Shown piece after piece: positions 25,185 through 37,233 of a stretch of 64,000 nucleotides of DNA (position 1 is its first letter; every line of letters begins with the position of its first letter). The stretch lies in assembly GCA_021234155.1 (NCBI GenBank), contig JAJEKV010000035.1, positions 12,466,407 to 12,530,406 of the forward strand, written 5' to 3'. Position numbers and translations under genes: made by a program. Below the pieces are notes generated by a model. It saw only the letters and a list, made by a program, of their open reading frames with translations. It did no database searches and was not told the DNA's origin. This stretch comes from Isoetes taiwanensis (taxonomy: Eukaryota > Streptophyta > Lycopodiopsida > Isoetales > Isoetaceae).

Positions 25185-26729
25185 GAGGTCATGGCTGGTC
25201 CATTTTGAGGTCGATATTAATGCTATTTTGCAGGTTTTGATGCCTCAAATTTCCAAGTAGAAGAACAAGTACTGGGGCAGGTATGAGACTTTTGGTCTGT
25301 TTCATTTGATATTTATCCCCTTTAATAACTCATCCAGCCTGATTATTTCATATGCAGCTCAAAGAGTGGAAAGCTGGATTCGATTGAAGGGGAGAAGCTT
25401 TAGCTATGGCGACAAATCATCATTACAGGCTGCAAGCTTCAGATAAGCTTTCCATCCCTTTGCCGGTTCTCAAAGATTATAGCCTTTTATCATTTCTTCT
25501 CTAAAAACTCTGACTGTTAAATGATGGAGCATGGGAACTTGGCACACCTTCCACAGATGGCAATTTTGCAGAGGTATGTAGTCTGTGAAACAGGAATGAT
25601 TCTCCTCTTGTAATACTATTGACTATACCATATTGTTTTTCCCTAGCCTTAGCTAAGCACGAACTAAGCTGAGGCTTACAGGTGAGCGATATTATTTGCA
25701 TCTTGACTCTAGAGGAGATCCAGCACTGCATACCAAGCTGTAATGTTGTCCACATTTTGAAGGTATGATCACTGCGTTTTTTCTTCTATGAACTGTAATG
25801 AGCTCTTTCTGTTATTGTGTAAAAAGCCATTCTGGTAGTCTCCATAGCCACCTGTGTCTGTATTGCAGAAAGTTGGAGACTACAGTGCAGACCATTCACC
25901 AGCTTTATCGTCATTTCTAAGCTCCAAACTTTCATACATTGTAGCTGAGGCACATATAATTTGAGTCCTGATTTTTGTAAGTATAATGTTGTTATGGCAC
26001 CTTAAATCTAACCCTTTAAACTATGGAGAATCAAACATACTGTTCACAATGCTCATACAAACAAGTAATGTTTTTTCCTTTATTATTTTGCTTCATATAT
26101 GGATGTTTACTATATATTTGATGCTTGTTTCAGGCTGGCAGTGGACATTGCATTGCATGACAACCATTCAAACCTCATATGTATGACAGATTAGGGCCTC
26201 TGGGCAAGGCAGTTACGCCTCTCGCAAGACCATTGTGGTGGATTGCTTCTGTAGGCCACTGCATTTTAATATGAGCAAATGCCGTTCTCAAAAGAAAGCA
26301 AAAGGCCAGATCAATACTTTTACTACATTGTCTTAGTTACTACATTGTCTTAGTTTGCATTTGCAAGGCAACCAACTTTTACTGACATGGTGTAAACTTG
26401 GCAGGTAAGCTTGGCTGATGGAGCTACCTTTGCTCTGTTTGTCTTGGTACCTTTAATGGGAACCCAAGGGCCTATTGGATTCTTTAAATGGTGGTTGTTC
26501 ATTGGCTTGGTTTTCACTTTTGGATGAGCATATACAACTCGAATGGACTTGTTTGGGTTCAATTCCCATAAGGCTTTTCTAAAACTGCAATAGAAAAAAC
26601 ATGTTTGCATGAAAAATACCACCTAGTTGCACTACAAACATGTGAACAATTAAAAAAATACTATCCAAGAAAACCTTGCATATTATAACAATGTGTTCGT
26701 TGTTTTGGGTGAAGACCAACACACCTCAA

Positions 26730-26935
26730 AACAACCATGTGTGAAAAACATATAAAATTTGTGTATTTTGTGTTTTTTTGTCTAAAAAACCATGTGTGAA
26801 AAACATATAAAATTTGTGTATTTTGTCTAAAAAACCACGGGAAAAAATCACACATAAAAATTACGTGTTTTTGTCTAAAAATCACGCATAAAAATGACAC
26901 ATTTGTGTGTGAAAACTACACACGTTTACCACGTT
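26730..26935. repeat. ~56 bp tandem repeats with caca/tgtg motifs
   Basis: accatgtgtgaaaaacatat followed by aaaatttgtgtattttg starts at 26733 and 26789, then decays into acgtgttt/cacataaaaa variants. The block starts close to cactacaaacatgtg (26630) and ends with acgttgtgta, so it could be the repeat-rich body of a small CACTA-type derivative; this is weak. Confidence 0.6.
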
Positions 26936-27066
26936 GTGTATTGGTGACTAATCATTATAAAGCATCATGATAATTATCTTAAAATTACCATGTCAATATA
27001 TTGAAGAAGATAGATGTGATTCAATAACAGTCTAATAAACTTGATATACTAATTAATAATACATAT

Positions 27067-27298
27067 CATATAGTTTAAGTTGTTACATAGACCAATTAAA
27101 ATTGCCATGTTCCAATACCATGTCATAAAATAATGTTGTCTTATCACTGTAGAAAATATGTTGATGAACCATATTAGAATATCATATAGTCTAAGTTGTT
27201 ACAAAGACCAATTAAAATTGCCATGTTTTAATACCATGTCATAAAGCAATGTTGTCTTATCACCTTAGAAAAATATATTGATGAACCATATTAAATAA
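27067..27298. repeat. 116 bp tandem duplication
   Basis: catatagt(t/c)taagttgttac ... ttgatgaaccatatta is present at 27067 and 27183 with about ten differences. Confidence 0.88.
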
Positions 27299-29287
27299 CT
27301 AGACATGGTTTGTAAACTTTTGAACCCACTAACATGTACTGATTTATGAATTTGATTTTCACCAACAAACCATTAAAAAGGAATCATAATGGTTCAATTT
27401 TGGGCGCCTTGTGGCTGTTCATTACCAGCTTGGACAATTTATGTATTGTTTAATTTTTCTTGATTGTTATAATTTTTATAAGTTCTAATTATGTAAGTTT
27501 ATCTTTAAATAGTCACTTTAATAGTTATTAAAGTATAAAATCTTTTTTCAAACTAATTTTATCTATTTAGAATTAAACATTTCAAGGATATAAGATTTCA
27601 ATTTTCAGGGATTTAACAAATTTAAAATTTGGCAATCATGATAATTTCTAAATGATATTCGATGGTTTGATAAGTGATAACTTAGAAATATTATGAGAAT
27701 TTTGACAATTTACAAATTTTTATATTTTCTAAAACACTTTAAGAAAAGTTTTAGGTTGAAATTAATTAAATTAAAGTTAATAGTTTAATAATAACTATTG
27801 AATAAATCAATAATGAACTATTCAATTTTTTTTTAAAACATAATGATACATACTTTAAACATAAATGTAATCATTTAATTAATATCAATTTAAAACTTTC
27901 TTTAAATATTTAAAAAAATAGCATTTTAATCATACAAAATTTATCTTAGATGAAAATAAAGTGAAAATTAGTTTAGAAAGTAATTTTGTACTTTAATCAA
28001 TAAGAATAGAATAGAATAAGAGTAAAATTACATATAATTTTATTATATTATCCTTCATGTATATATATTAGATTTGAATAAGTCCAGATTTTGTTAAATA
28101 TGTCACAGTTGTTGGAGACTCATAAGGCTATGGAAGGTAATCAGTCATTTGGAAACATATTTTGAAGGGTTAATTCTAAGTCAAGAAGGTCTGAAATTAC
28201 TTGAGAAGTGCCGAGATAGCTTGAATCCACAAAATTGGCATGTCTTGAACCTTCTTTGCTGGATGTCTACAAGTTTTGGAACTAATCAATCACGTTTCTT
28301 TTTCTATTGTTTATATTTGTTTGGTTGAGTTTCAAATCCCACTAGCACCATAGCCATAGTTAGGCAGCCACAACCATACTGCTACCTTGTTTGCACTCCG
28401 TAAGATAGGCTAGAAGTAGATCTATATCATTTGGAGGGGTCGAGTGGAATGGTTAGCATGGCAAGTTGTATTTACAAGTGGCTAACATGATGCAATCTCC
28501 TCTGTTTAGAATGTGGCTTCACTTTACAAGACTCATAGCTACGAAGGTTTAATTTGTCATGCTATTTCATCATGCAGGCAAAGGGCTATACATGAAAAAT
28601 TGTTGCTATCAACCGTCTTCGCAGTAAACAGTTATCTAGCCCGGACCATTATGATTATGGAATGAGAGCAGTTATGGCTATTTACATGTAGCTTCAAATT
28701 TGAAACAACGCTATCCAGATGAGCAAGAGTTCATACTGACGTTGAGATCTATAGATGATGTAAACCACAAGCCATTACTGTTGGCATTTCATGTGCTACA
28801 CTAATATATACCTATTCCAACAAATGGGACAATTTTAAACCAAGTAACTTAGCCGTGTTAGATAGTTACATAAGTATGATAGAGTTAAAGTTCTACCTAT
28901 TTACAAAGGATGGCAATGTCCAAATTCATTTTGTTCTTGCAATGCCTGCGACGACCATACAAGCAATTTCCTTTTTATTCTTTGGCTCATATTTAGCTTC
29001 CTTTGATCTGTTCATCTTCAACAAAGGTCACATACCTGCTAATCTATATCTTCTTGTTAATTGGATTATACACTTTTACCCCTCTGAGTTCTCATAGTAT
29101 CCTATCAAATAGGTTTTAGTGGATCTATCATCTAGTTTCAATCGATGGTAAGTTGTTCTGAACTAGGAGAGCAATCTTTACTGCCCCTTCCCATAAGAAG
29201 TTAGTGAAGACTGAAAATAGATTGGCTAAACAACAAACGTGCAAAGCCACGTCAGCAGGCGTGCAATGATACATCAGCAGTGTGACG

Positions 29288-30055
29288 TCATCCTGAGTCT
29301 AACACCCCTCCTGATGACATACACTGATGAGAAAGAAAAACAGTTAAAGAAACAATGTGAAACGTTTGCTTCATAGCAACAAAATGCTTGCCTACAAGAG
29401 ACTTTGTCAACCCATCTGCTACCTGTTCTTGTGAAGAACAATGTGAAAGAGAAATAATTCCAGTATCAAGCTGTTCGCGAATGAAACATACTTTGATATC
29501 GAGATGTTTAGTCAGATGATGCCATTTATGATCTTTAGCATGAGAAATTGCACCGTTATTGTCACAATAAAGATAGGCTGGTGTATCTTTAGCCCCTAAA
29601 TCTTCATATAAATGAACAAGCCAAAGCATTTCTTGGACTGCCGTGCACAAGGCTTTAAGTTCTGCTTCAGTGGTACTGAGACTGCAAGTTGCTTGTTTCT
29701 TAGATCCCCATGTAACTGGATTACCAGCAAAGAAGGAAATATAACCAGTTAGAGATCTTCTATTTTCGACATCGCTTGTGGCATGATCAGAATCTGCATA
29801 TATAAGAAGCTTAGGATCATCCAGACAAGTGTAATGGAGACCTTCTGTAGCAGTTCCCTTAAGATAGTGAAGAACCTTCTTGGCTGCATGCCAGTGAGAG
29901 GACTTAGGATGATGCATGAAACATGTAAGAACCCCTACAATATAGACGATATCAGGACAAGTAACAGTAACAAAAAGAAGAGCTCCCCTGTATAGTGTAG
30001 CATCAGCATCCTCATGTGCTGAAGTATGAGTAGTTGTTAGGTAGTTATATAAGTA
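29288..30055 (-). mobile_element. Ty1/copia retrotransposon, RNase H end
   Basis: Minus-strand frame. An upstream part (about 29920-30055) reads LYRGALLFVTVTCPDIVYIV and GVLTCFMHHPKSSHW, the end of the RT region. Then come AAKKVLHYLKGT, LLIYADSDHATSDVENRRSL, TGYISFFAGNPVTWGSKKQA, TCSLSTTEAELKALCTAVQE, YLYCDNNGAI and KHLDIKVCFIRE, ending at ADGLTKSL and a stop at 29288. RNase H acidic residues (D of YADSDHA, E of STTEAE, D of CDNN) are kept. Gag, protease, integrase and most RT are missing, so it is a truncated copy. Confidence 0.92.
29290..29312 (-). promoter_or_regulatory. Copia polypurine tract and 3' LTR start
   Basis: On the minus strand aggaggggtgttagactc: a purine run (29312-29305) directly followed by TG, the usual first bases of an LTR. 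It overlaps the last codons of the RNase H frame. The LTR should run leftward from 29304. A second copy of its start was not seen in the window, so the other LTR is absent. Confidence 0.65.
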
Positions 30056-30699
30056 TGATAAAGAAAAGCCAGAAGCTTATGAGAGAGAACAACTTCAAAT
30101 TGGTTGTCTGAATAAAGATAGGTAAAGTAAAGAAGTTTTTGTATGCATGCGAGTGTTGTATTGACTGAGTATAGTTTTAATTTGAGATAAAGAAAGTGTT
30201 TCTATTAAATCTAATTTAGCTCTAGAATAAAGACGTAAGGAATGACTGTGACTGCAGCGCAGAGGCCAGATCCTTAGTATAAGATCTTGTAGGCTGATAG
30301 TAAATTTATAGTCGAGGAAAAAACTTTCAAAGCAGATAGTTAGGCAAGTAGCTTTGAGAAAAGTTTGGAAATCTTTCAAAGCAGATAACTAGCTTTAGAA
30401 AAAGGTGGTCATTCTCTCAACGTAGATGATATGATCAATCTTGAGATGGAAGGAAAGAACTATTTTTGCAAGACAGATGATCGAGGAAGATCAGTCTTCA
30501 GATGAGAAGGAATTATTATGGCACAAGCTCGGGGTGTGGCTCAAAGGTCTTGCAGGATGAATACAGATACAAACACAGATTCCAAAAAAAAGAATTTGAA
30601 GAATAAAGAATTCTTATTTATGAGCGAAGTTTTACAAAGCCCTAAGATAGGCATCCTCTATCTTCTAAGAAGCCCTTTTGTAATCCGATATGTAGGTGA

Positions 30700-31345
30700 C
30701 TTCTTACAGTAGTAGTTTGATGAATGTTTTCCAGACTAACACTCTAAGAGAAGCATCACCCTTAAATATACATTTAAACTTTCTCAGCTTGTTTAGTGCT
30801 TGTGAACCTGTAACATATGCACCTTTGCCTAGAATAAAAGAGTTCCATCTCTTCCAAATAACCCATAATGTCCATGCTCTGACAATATGAAAAGCGGTGC
30901 ATTTTGGGACTGACCACTCTGCTGGATACATACCTAGAAGAAGGTTTCTAGTCCCCAATGCAATGTTAAACATATCCATACACTATACCACGTAGGTCAG
31001 TGCACTCTATTAGGCAGTGTTCCAAAGATTCTTCTTCAATCTTGCATAGCAGACAGAGTGGGCTCACATCGTGCTTGAATTTGGACATCTTATTGTTTAT
31101 CATAGGGGCCCTTGGACCACTTGCTATAATAATGAATTCACTCGGGAGGTAGAAGTTTCATTCAAGTAGCTCTCCAGATTCCTTTCAGTTGTATGTCAGT
31201 GACTTGCACATTCCATTGTGCTGGTAACGATATAGTATCTTTTATTTTTAAACATTCGTAAGCTGATTTCACAAATGACCCCACCTGTGATTTTATAAAC
31301 ACACGTTCCACCTTATGTTTGTAATGGTTTGACAGAGAGCACAAA
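30700..31345 (-). pseudogene. LINE ORF2 C-terminal remnant
   Basis: A minus-strand frame at about 31020-31080 gives PLCLLCKIEEESLEHCLIEC, the CxxC...H...C zinc motif at the C-terminus of plant LINE proteins (zf-RVT type). It is followed by RAWTLWVIWKRWNSFILGKG. The part before it (31162-31344) gives YKHKVERVFIKSQVGSFVKS. Frame breaks join these pieces. No reverse transcriptase core remains. Confidence 0.7.
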
Positions 31346-31725
31346 AAAAAAGGGATAAAATGGCTACTTCTAACCTAACGAGCCCCCCTTTTGAAGGTTT
31401 TGCATAGAATGCTATAAATCCATCAAAGGGCTAACGATCTCTGAGCTTGAGACCAAACTTACTGAAAAATCTAGCTAGTCAGAATTGTAAGAAGAATGCC
31501 ATTCTGGTATTGTATGAACTTTGCCCGAACATGCATGCAATTCTAGAATTGGGCTTGTATGAAAACGACAGAAAACTCCCGAGATAGATAGGCTTCTCTT
31601 CATCTCAACAGATTTTCTGTGATGGTGGATAGTGGATAGCCACAAACATGCGAACTACTCACAAAGAAAAATAAAAGGAATATCTAATTATACAACTTGG
31701 ATCCCAGAAAATACAATGCTAATGG

Positions 31726-32154
31726 ATGTTGGTTTGTGTACCTGCAGAAAGCTTATTACTGGGATTAAAAACCCCGCTCTTTTGGATTTTTGAGGAAAAC
31801 CCTAGTGATAAACCTTCGACAAGGGGCTTGGACAAATGTAAGGCTGAAAAGTTGCTCCCCAAAAGACCCTTGAATGGAGAAGTCAAATCTGCTACTTCTT
31901 GCGCACCTGTACCTGCTATCACTAATACTAGAACAAATGTGAAAAAACAAATCTCCCAAAGTAGAGGGATTGATCACGTGTGCCACGCCATAAAAAAAAC
32001 CTCTTCAAATAAAGGGGATGGTCACACGACAAATATATTAAACAATAAATTAAGGGGAGTGGGGGTTAGGTTTCAAAGAATAGAGAATAAAGTACTGTTG
32101 AGAGAGACGAGGAAACCCCGATGGGACGTTGATGAAGAACCTTGCCTTAAATAA
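31726..32154 (+). CDS. Unrecognised open frame, 142 aa
   Basis: Open frame rich in Lys/Pro/Ser with no motif I can name. No splice partners were identified. It lies between a LINE remnant and a copia remnant and may be non-coding. Confidence 0.15.
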   Translation: MLVCVPAESLLLGLKTPLFWIFEENPSDKPSTRGLDKCKAEKLLPKRPLNGEVKSATSCAPVPAITNTRTNVKKQISQSRGIDHVCHAIKKTSSNKGDGHTTNILNNKLRGVGVRFQRIENKVLLRETRKPRWDVDEEPCLK

Positions 32155-32199
32155 CGAACGCCCAATTAGAAAATGCATGCAATGCGTGCATGCGAGTCA

Positions 32200-32735
32200 T
32201 GCATGCTCGCCCATTCTAGAATCTCGGTCCGATGGCTCGGATTGATGGGATTCTAGAATTGGGCTCGCATAAAGCACTAGTGACTTTTTCTTGGGATTCA
32301 CTGAGTTTCCAAAGCATCTTTGATGATTCTTTGTCCGTTTGCCGTGACCATGCAACTCAGGATCATATAATTGTCCAGGAACATCACGCCATTCTCTTTG
32401 AACATCTGGTGCAAGTACAACAGATACATCACCATGAACATCTTCTAGTAACACCATTTTGCTCCTCATCTTCATCTTCAAATTCGATTTCCAATATCTT
32501 AGTATTCGATTGTCCATCCAACTAATCCACATGAATCTATTCTGCATGAACTTTACTCATTGAAGCTGGATCCCTCCTATACAACCGTGTCTCATCAAAG
32601 ACTACATTTCGTGATATGTGAATATTTCACTTCCTTGGTTTATATAAATGAGAGCCTTTGGATTTTTTAGAATATCCAACTAAATAATATTCCTCACCTT
32701 TGGCATCCAACTTTATTCGAGTATCATCTAGAACA
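32200..32735 (-). pseudogene. Ty1/copia fragment (integrase-RT linker)
   Basis: Minus strand: KLDAKGEEYYLVGYSKKSKG, SHLYKPRK, a TGA stop, NIHISRNVVFDETRLYRR, then another stop and a frame (32547-32197) of acidic linker sequence. The (V)GYS..SKG.(R/H)LY.P ... (S)R(N/D)VVFDE pattern is the copia segment between integrase and reverse transcriptase. It has two stops and no RT. Confidence 0.85.
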
Positions 32736-33061
32736 AATATCTGTATCAGAAATACCTCTGATCAAATCACGAGCCCTTTTGACCTGGAAATTGATACCTC
32801 AAGCTGCGGCTGCATAACCTGCCTCTATTGAATTTTTGCTTCAATCAATATCACACTTCCGGAGTTATTCCGTAGATCAAGACCACAGAAGACGCACGAG
32901 GATCCTGTGCCTTTTAAGCTGGAAGCAAGTACGTACATGGAATTTTTGATGCAAGTGTTTTGCAATTTAGAATGAAGGAAAATGAAAAGAATAAAAAGAA
33001 AATAGTATGGACTGCCGGAATGAATACTGAGACTAACAGTAATGGCTAACAGTAGGGCTCC

Positions 33062-33170
33062 ATGGCCGCTGCTTCAGGGCAAATCTGCATCAGTGCAAAT
33101 CGGCCTCAGTGGCTTCAGGGCAAATCGGCCTCAGAGCAAAGTCGCCTTCAGTGGCTTCAGGGCTCTGGCC
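33062..33170 (+). repeat. Short tandem repeats, ~24-42 bp
   Basis: Variants of cttcagggcaaatc(t/g)g and gcctcag repeat four times (near 33074, 33093, 33114 and 33148). They are in the 5' flank of PUR5 and do not code. Confidence 0.7.
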
Positions 33171-33970
33171 CGCAATCCCCACCATTGTCAAAATACCCTC
33201 CCCCAATACCAAAGGAATTGGGCAAACTATATATAGGACAGCCCAAAATGGCTTCTAAAAATGCGAGTGTCATAAATTATGACCCTTTTCCCGTTCCTTT
33301 AAATTATGACCTTTTTTCCCGTTCCTTTATCCTTACTTCCAGTAACACAAAACCCTTCAGTAAACCCTGCGTTGCGAACACCCTGCATATGCATTGCGAC
33401 TTTGGTGAAGGGAAGCGACAAGAGGTATGGCTTTTATGTAGCTTGTAACTTCACTGCCTTGCGTTACCGTCCAGGTGCTGCACTGTTATTTCCTGTTCAA
33501 GACCTTGTTGTTTTTAATAATAAGATGGAATTATGTAGAAGGATAGCTGCCTCCGAATTCCTATTATCGGTTTTGAGGGGAAAATGAGAGATGCCATTTG
33601 CATATTCATCCATTTTTTGCTCCTTCAAAACGTGTTGTCTTTGTTGTTGTATTCTCCGCTCCAAATCCTTTTTGCTTGTTCCAGATTTGAAATTTACTGC
33701 CATCTGCTTAGTTCAGATATGCTTTTTGAATGCATGCATGCAATGATTGATTCTATGCTTTTCGTATGCAGGAACGAAAGGCAAGAGGAGAAACAATTGC
33801 ATTCAAGGAATTATGGACACAAGACAAATTTAAAAAATTTTACTTGCTTTTTCAAGTCTGTACGAAAGGCCTTTATCTAGCAGATTTAGTTGACACAGAT
33901 TTTCTGGTTGAGACATTGTAAATCCGGTTATAGTCAGAAATTTTGTTAGTCCTTTAAAAAGTATATAGCT

Positions 33971-35841
33971 ATGGAAGCCGCCAGAATTAATCAAGTTCTC
34001 ATCAGCTTCCAGCATCACCAACACCTATGTTCCAATCACAACATTAAAGCAGCAATACGAGCACAACCCGTTGGTTGCAAGTTGAGCCATTGCAGAATGT
34101 CTCATACAGCTTTGCCAGCAATGGGAAAGCAGGGACTTACCTACAAGGATGCTGGAGTTGATATTGATGCAGGTTCTGAACTTGTTCGGAGGATTGCAGC
34201 CATGGCTCCTGGTATAGGTGGCTTTGGTGGCCTTTTCCCTCTGGGTATGTGAACCATGTTTTCAAATGCAGATATTGTATTAGCAGAAAAGCTTAAGTTG
34301 TTGATCTTTATCCTTTTGTAGGGGATTCGTATTTGGTTGCTGGAACTGATGGAGTTGGTACCAAGCTGAAGCTTGCATTTGAATTGGATGTTCATGATAC
34401 CATTGGCATTGACTTGGTGGGGTTTTTTGCGCTCTTGCTGTTTCTTGTGAAGGCATCGTTATAATTTCCTTACCGTGTTCTTGTTACAGGTTGCCATGAG
34501 TGTAAATGACATAGTAACATCAGGAGCAAAACCATTATTCTTCCTTGATTATTTTGCAACCAGTCATTTAGATGTTGATAAGGCAGAGCAGGTGTAATTT
34601 GAATGCTCTAAAAGTTTGTATAATCCTCAGGGACTTACTAATTTGGATATATGGACTAGGTAATTAAAGGTATTGTTGAAGGTTGTAGGCAGTCTGACTG
34701 CGCTTTGCTTGGTGGCGAGGTAAAGTTTTTGAATACAGTATGCACATCTTAGATAAATCTACAATACTCTGAAATTTTGTTCGTGTTGGCTTTGTCTTTC
34801 GTGCAATCCTCCACATCCAATAGACATTCATTGCAGATTGAATGTAGGCATTCTATAACAGTGAAAAAGCATTGAAAAAGGTTATTCATTAGCTAACTTG
34901 AGCATTGGCCTTCTTAGACAGCAGAGATGCCAGGATTTTATGGAGATGGCGAGTATGATCTCAGTGGATTTGCTGTTGGTATTGTGAAAAAGGATGATTT
35001 GATAGACGGTAGTAAGATCTCAGTTGGTGACTATCTAGTGGGGTTACCATCTACTGGCGTGCATTCAAATGGATTTTCACTCGTACGGAGGTTGGTATCA
35101 ATAGATTATAACATGTCCAGAGTCAAAGTTTATATTTTCTCAGCTATTGCTAAAGATATACACTTGTAGGGTGTTAGATAAAAGCAAAGCTTCTCTAAAT
35201 GAGACTTTTGAAGGGGCTGAAAATGATATTACCCTCGGAATGGCATTGCTGGCTCCAACAAAAATTTATGTGAATCAGGTCTACCTTCTTTAACACTTTT
35301 TGTATCACTCTTAATTGTCATATGTATAGTGGATTTTACATGTTTGGAATGCTTCCATACACAATATAAACTCATGCCAGTGATATGACTCATAAGTGTA
35401 TTCTGATTGGCTGGCCTGTGCATTGGCTGGCCTGTGCAGGTGCTCCAGTGTATCAATAAAGGCGGTGTAAAAGGTATTGCTCACATCACAGGGGGTGGCT
35501 TTACTGACAATATTCCACGCGTATTTCCAGCAGGCCTAGGTGCAGCTATAAAAGTTGGCTCCTGGAATGTACCTTCTATCTTCAGCTGGATACAGAAGGT
35601 AAACAAAAGATTTTCTGTAGTTTTGTTCTCTTCAGGATATGTCTTAAGCTTAATTTATGTGATACAGATGGGTGGAATAGAAGATGAAGAGATGAGGCGG
35701 ACATTTAACATGGGCATAGGTATGGTTCTGGTTGTATCTCCTGAAGCTGGAGAAAAACTATTTTCAGAAAGCGGCAGCAGCAGAAATGTGCATCTTATTG
35801 GACGTGTTATTGAGGGTCAGGGAGTAATTTACGAAGAGTAG
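33971..35841 (+). CDS. PUR5: Phosphoribosylformylglycinamidine cyclo-ligase (AIR synthetase)
   Basis: Fifth step of purine synthesis: ATP-dependent ring closure of FGAM to AIR. Eight exons join in frame to 381 aa: 33971-34244, 34322-34416, 34490-34591, 34660-34719, 34918-35090, 35170-35278, 35440-35598, 35668-35841. The first ~55 residues are Ser/Gln/His-rich with few acidic residues and fit a plastid (or dual) transit peptide, as expected for plant PurM. Motifs: [17 protein letters not shown] (about 95), [13 protein letters not shown] (about 121), LLGGETAEMPGF (about 173), [17 protein letters not shown] (about 216), [13 protein letters not shown] (about 284) and [14 protein letters not shown]. 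Length matches plant enzymes (about 390). Donors and acceptors are all GT-AG. Exons 7-8 have a near-identical duplicate at 19.1-19.5 kb. It converges with the TLC gene, whose stop is 1.4 kb away. Confidence 0.97.
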
Positions 35842-37233
35842 GCAAAGAAAACACGGGCCTTTTCTTTATTACTGCATGCGCTTTTGGAGGACCTTCAGAG
35901 GAGAAATTAACTCCCAATTAACTCCCATGTTCAAGGCGCTTAAGTGTGTTGTTCATTACCAGCTTGGTGTGTTGGTAATAAAGTTTGGATCATCGTTACT
36001 TTTTCAACTTGGATACCAGCAGTTAAGCGCGAATTGCCAACCCTTGAGTTCTTAGTTTCATGGAGGGGCACTGAGAAAATGCCTTTGTCAACTACTACGC
36101 CCATCCAAAAGGGAAGGTTTAAAATTAGATAAGGAATTGTTGTTGTATCCTGTCTTAAGTAATGCGCGTGAGACAATTGCAATTTATCACAGAAGTTTGC
36201 AAAGCAATCTTGGGACTGTTTATTGTTATAAATATTAGAAGCAAGGCCTTGTGATTCTTTTGGTATTGAATTTAAATAGTACTGGTGACTACATCCCCTT
36301 TAAAGCAACCAGTTTATTCCAAACACAGCTATTTCAAGGTACATTATAATGTCAGCTAAATCGGTAGTCTTTGGGTGTCCTCTGTTGCAGCTTCGTCAAA
36401 ATCGCAGTCCTCTGGTAAAGCCATATGGAGTCAGTTCATGACAGAGAGCTTATGGTAGCTGAATAGTGCAGGCATTGAGAGCTTGTGCTAGCTGAATAAG
36501 AATCGAATGGAGTGTGTTGAATTTAAAGATGGATTTAAAGCTGTTAGAATATTGGTCTCGGTGGATTTTGTGGATTTGAAGGAAGGATAAATGAACAACT
36601 TTTTAAATAAAAACGTCTTTCAAATTGAAGAGGGGTGTTACCATCAAACTAGTATGTGAAAGCTTTGAGAAAGGCATGCAAATGATGTACACAACTATGC
36701 AATTTAAAGGAAACGAAAAAGTGGCATATCAATGAATACTTGGTTATAAAATGCCTGCAGTTGGTCTCATATACGTCTATAAGGACCAGATTTGGAGAGT
36801 CTTAGCGTCATTAGAATTTGTAGTCGAACTTTCTCCACCAGTGCTTAGAATTTGAGATTTTAATAAAAGCAGCTATATAAGGAAATTCATACTAATGGCC
36901 TGATCATACTAATGGCCTTTAGATTGATGTTTAATTGGGGTGACCTGATTGGATGATTGGGGTGTAAAGTCTCATGATATTTTCCAGATTGAGCTTTTGA
37001 CTATATTCAGTTTGCCTTCTGCATAAGCCTTCTGCATATTCAGTTTTAAAGCTATTAAGTGATTTAAGCATGATCAGGATTCTTGCTCTGCTAATTGACA
37101 GTCAAGATCTGTCACACAAGCATTTCTATGGATCACTTTCAGTCTACATCAATGGACAAACATGCTTTCTGTATATTATATGTCCCAAGTTACTTATGTA
37201 CAAAATGAACAGCTCGTTAGGCATCCCAAGGTT
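35842..37233. other. Convergent intergenic region
   Basis: 3' flanks of PUR5 and the TLC gene. No open frame with motifs; the frames at 35944-36132 and 37070-37261 are not supported. A short duplication, actaatggcctgatcatact, is at about 36890-36917. Confidence 0.6.

Larger units (their letters stand above)
25262..29250. other. Non-coding, AT-rich region
   Basis: No gene recognised. It includes tandem repeats at 26730-26930 and 27067-27300. The segment gttcattaccagcttgg at about 27418 also occurs in the 3' flank of PUR5 (about 35950), in both cases after ggcgc(c)tt. Confidence 0.5.

Noticed and set aside
26550-26575. tRNA B box ggttcaattcc
   Set aside because: No other tRNA structure around it; likely chance.
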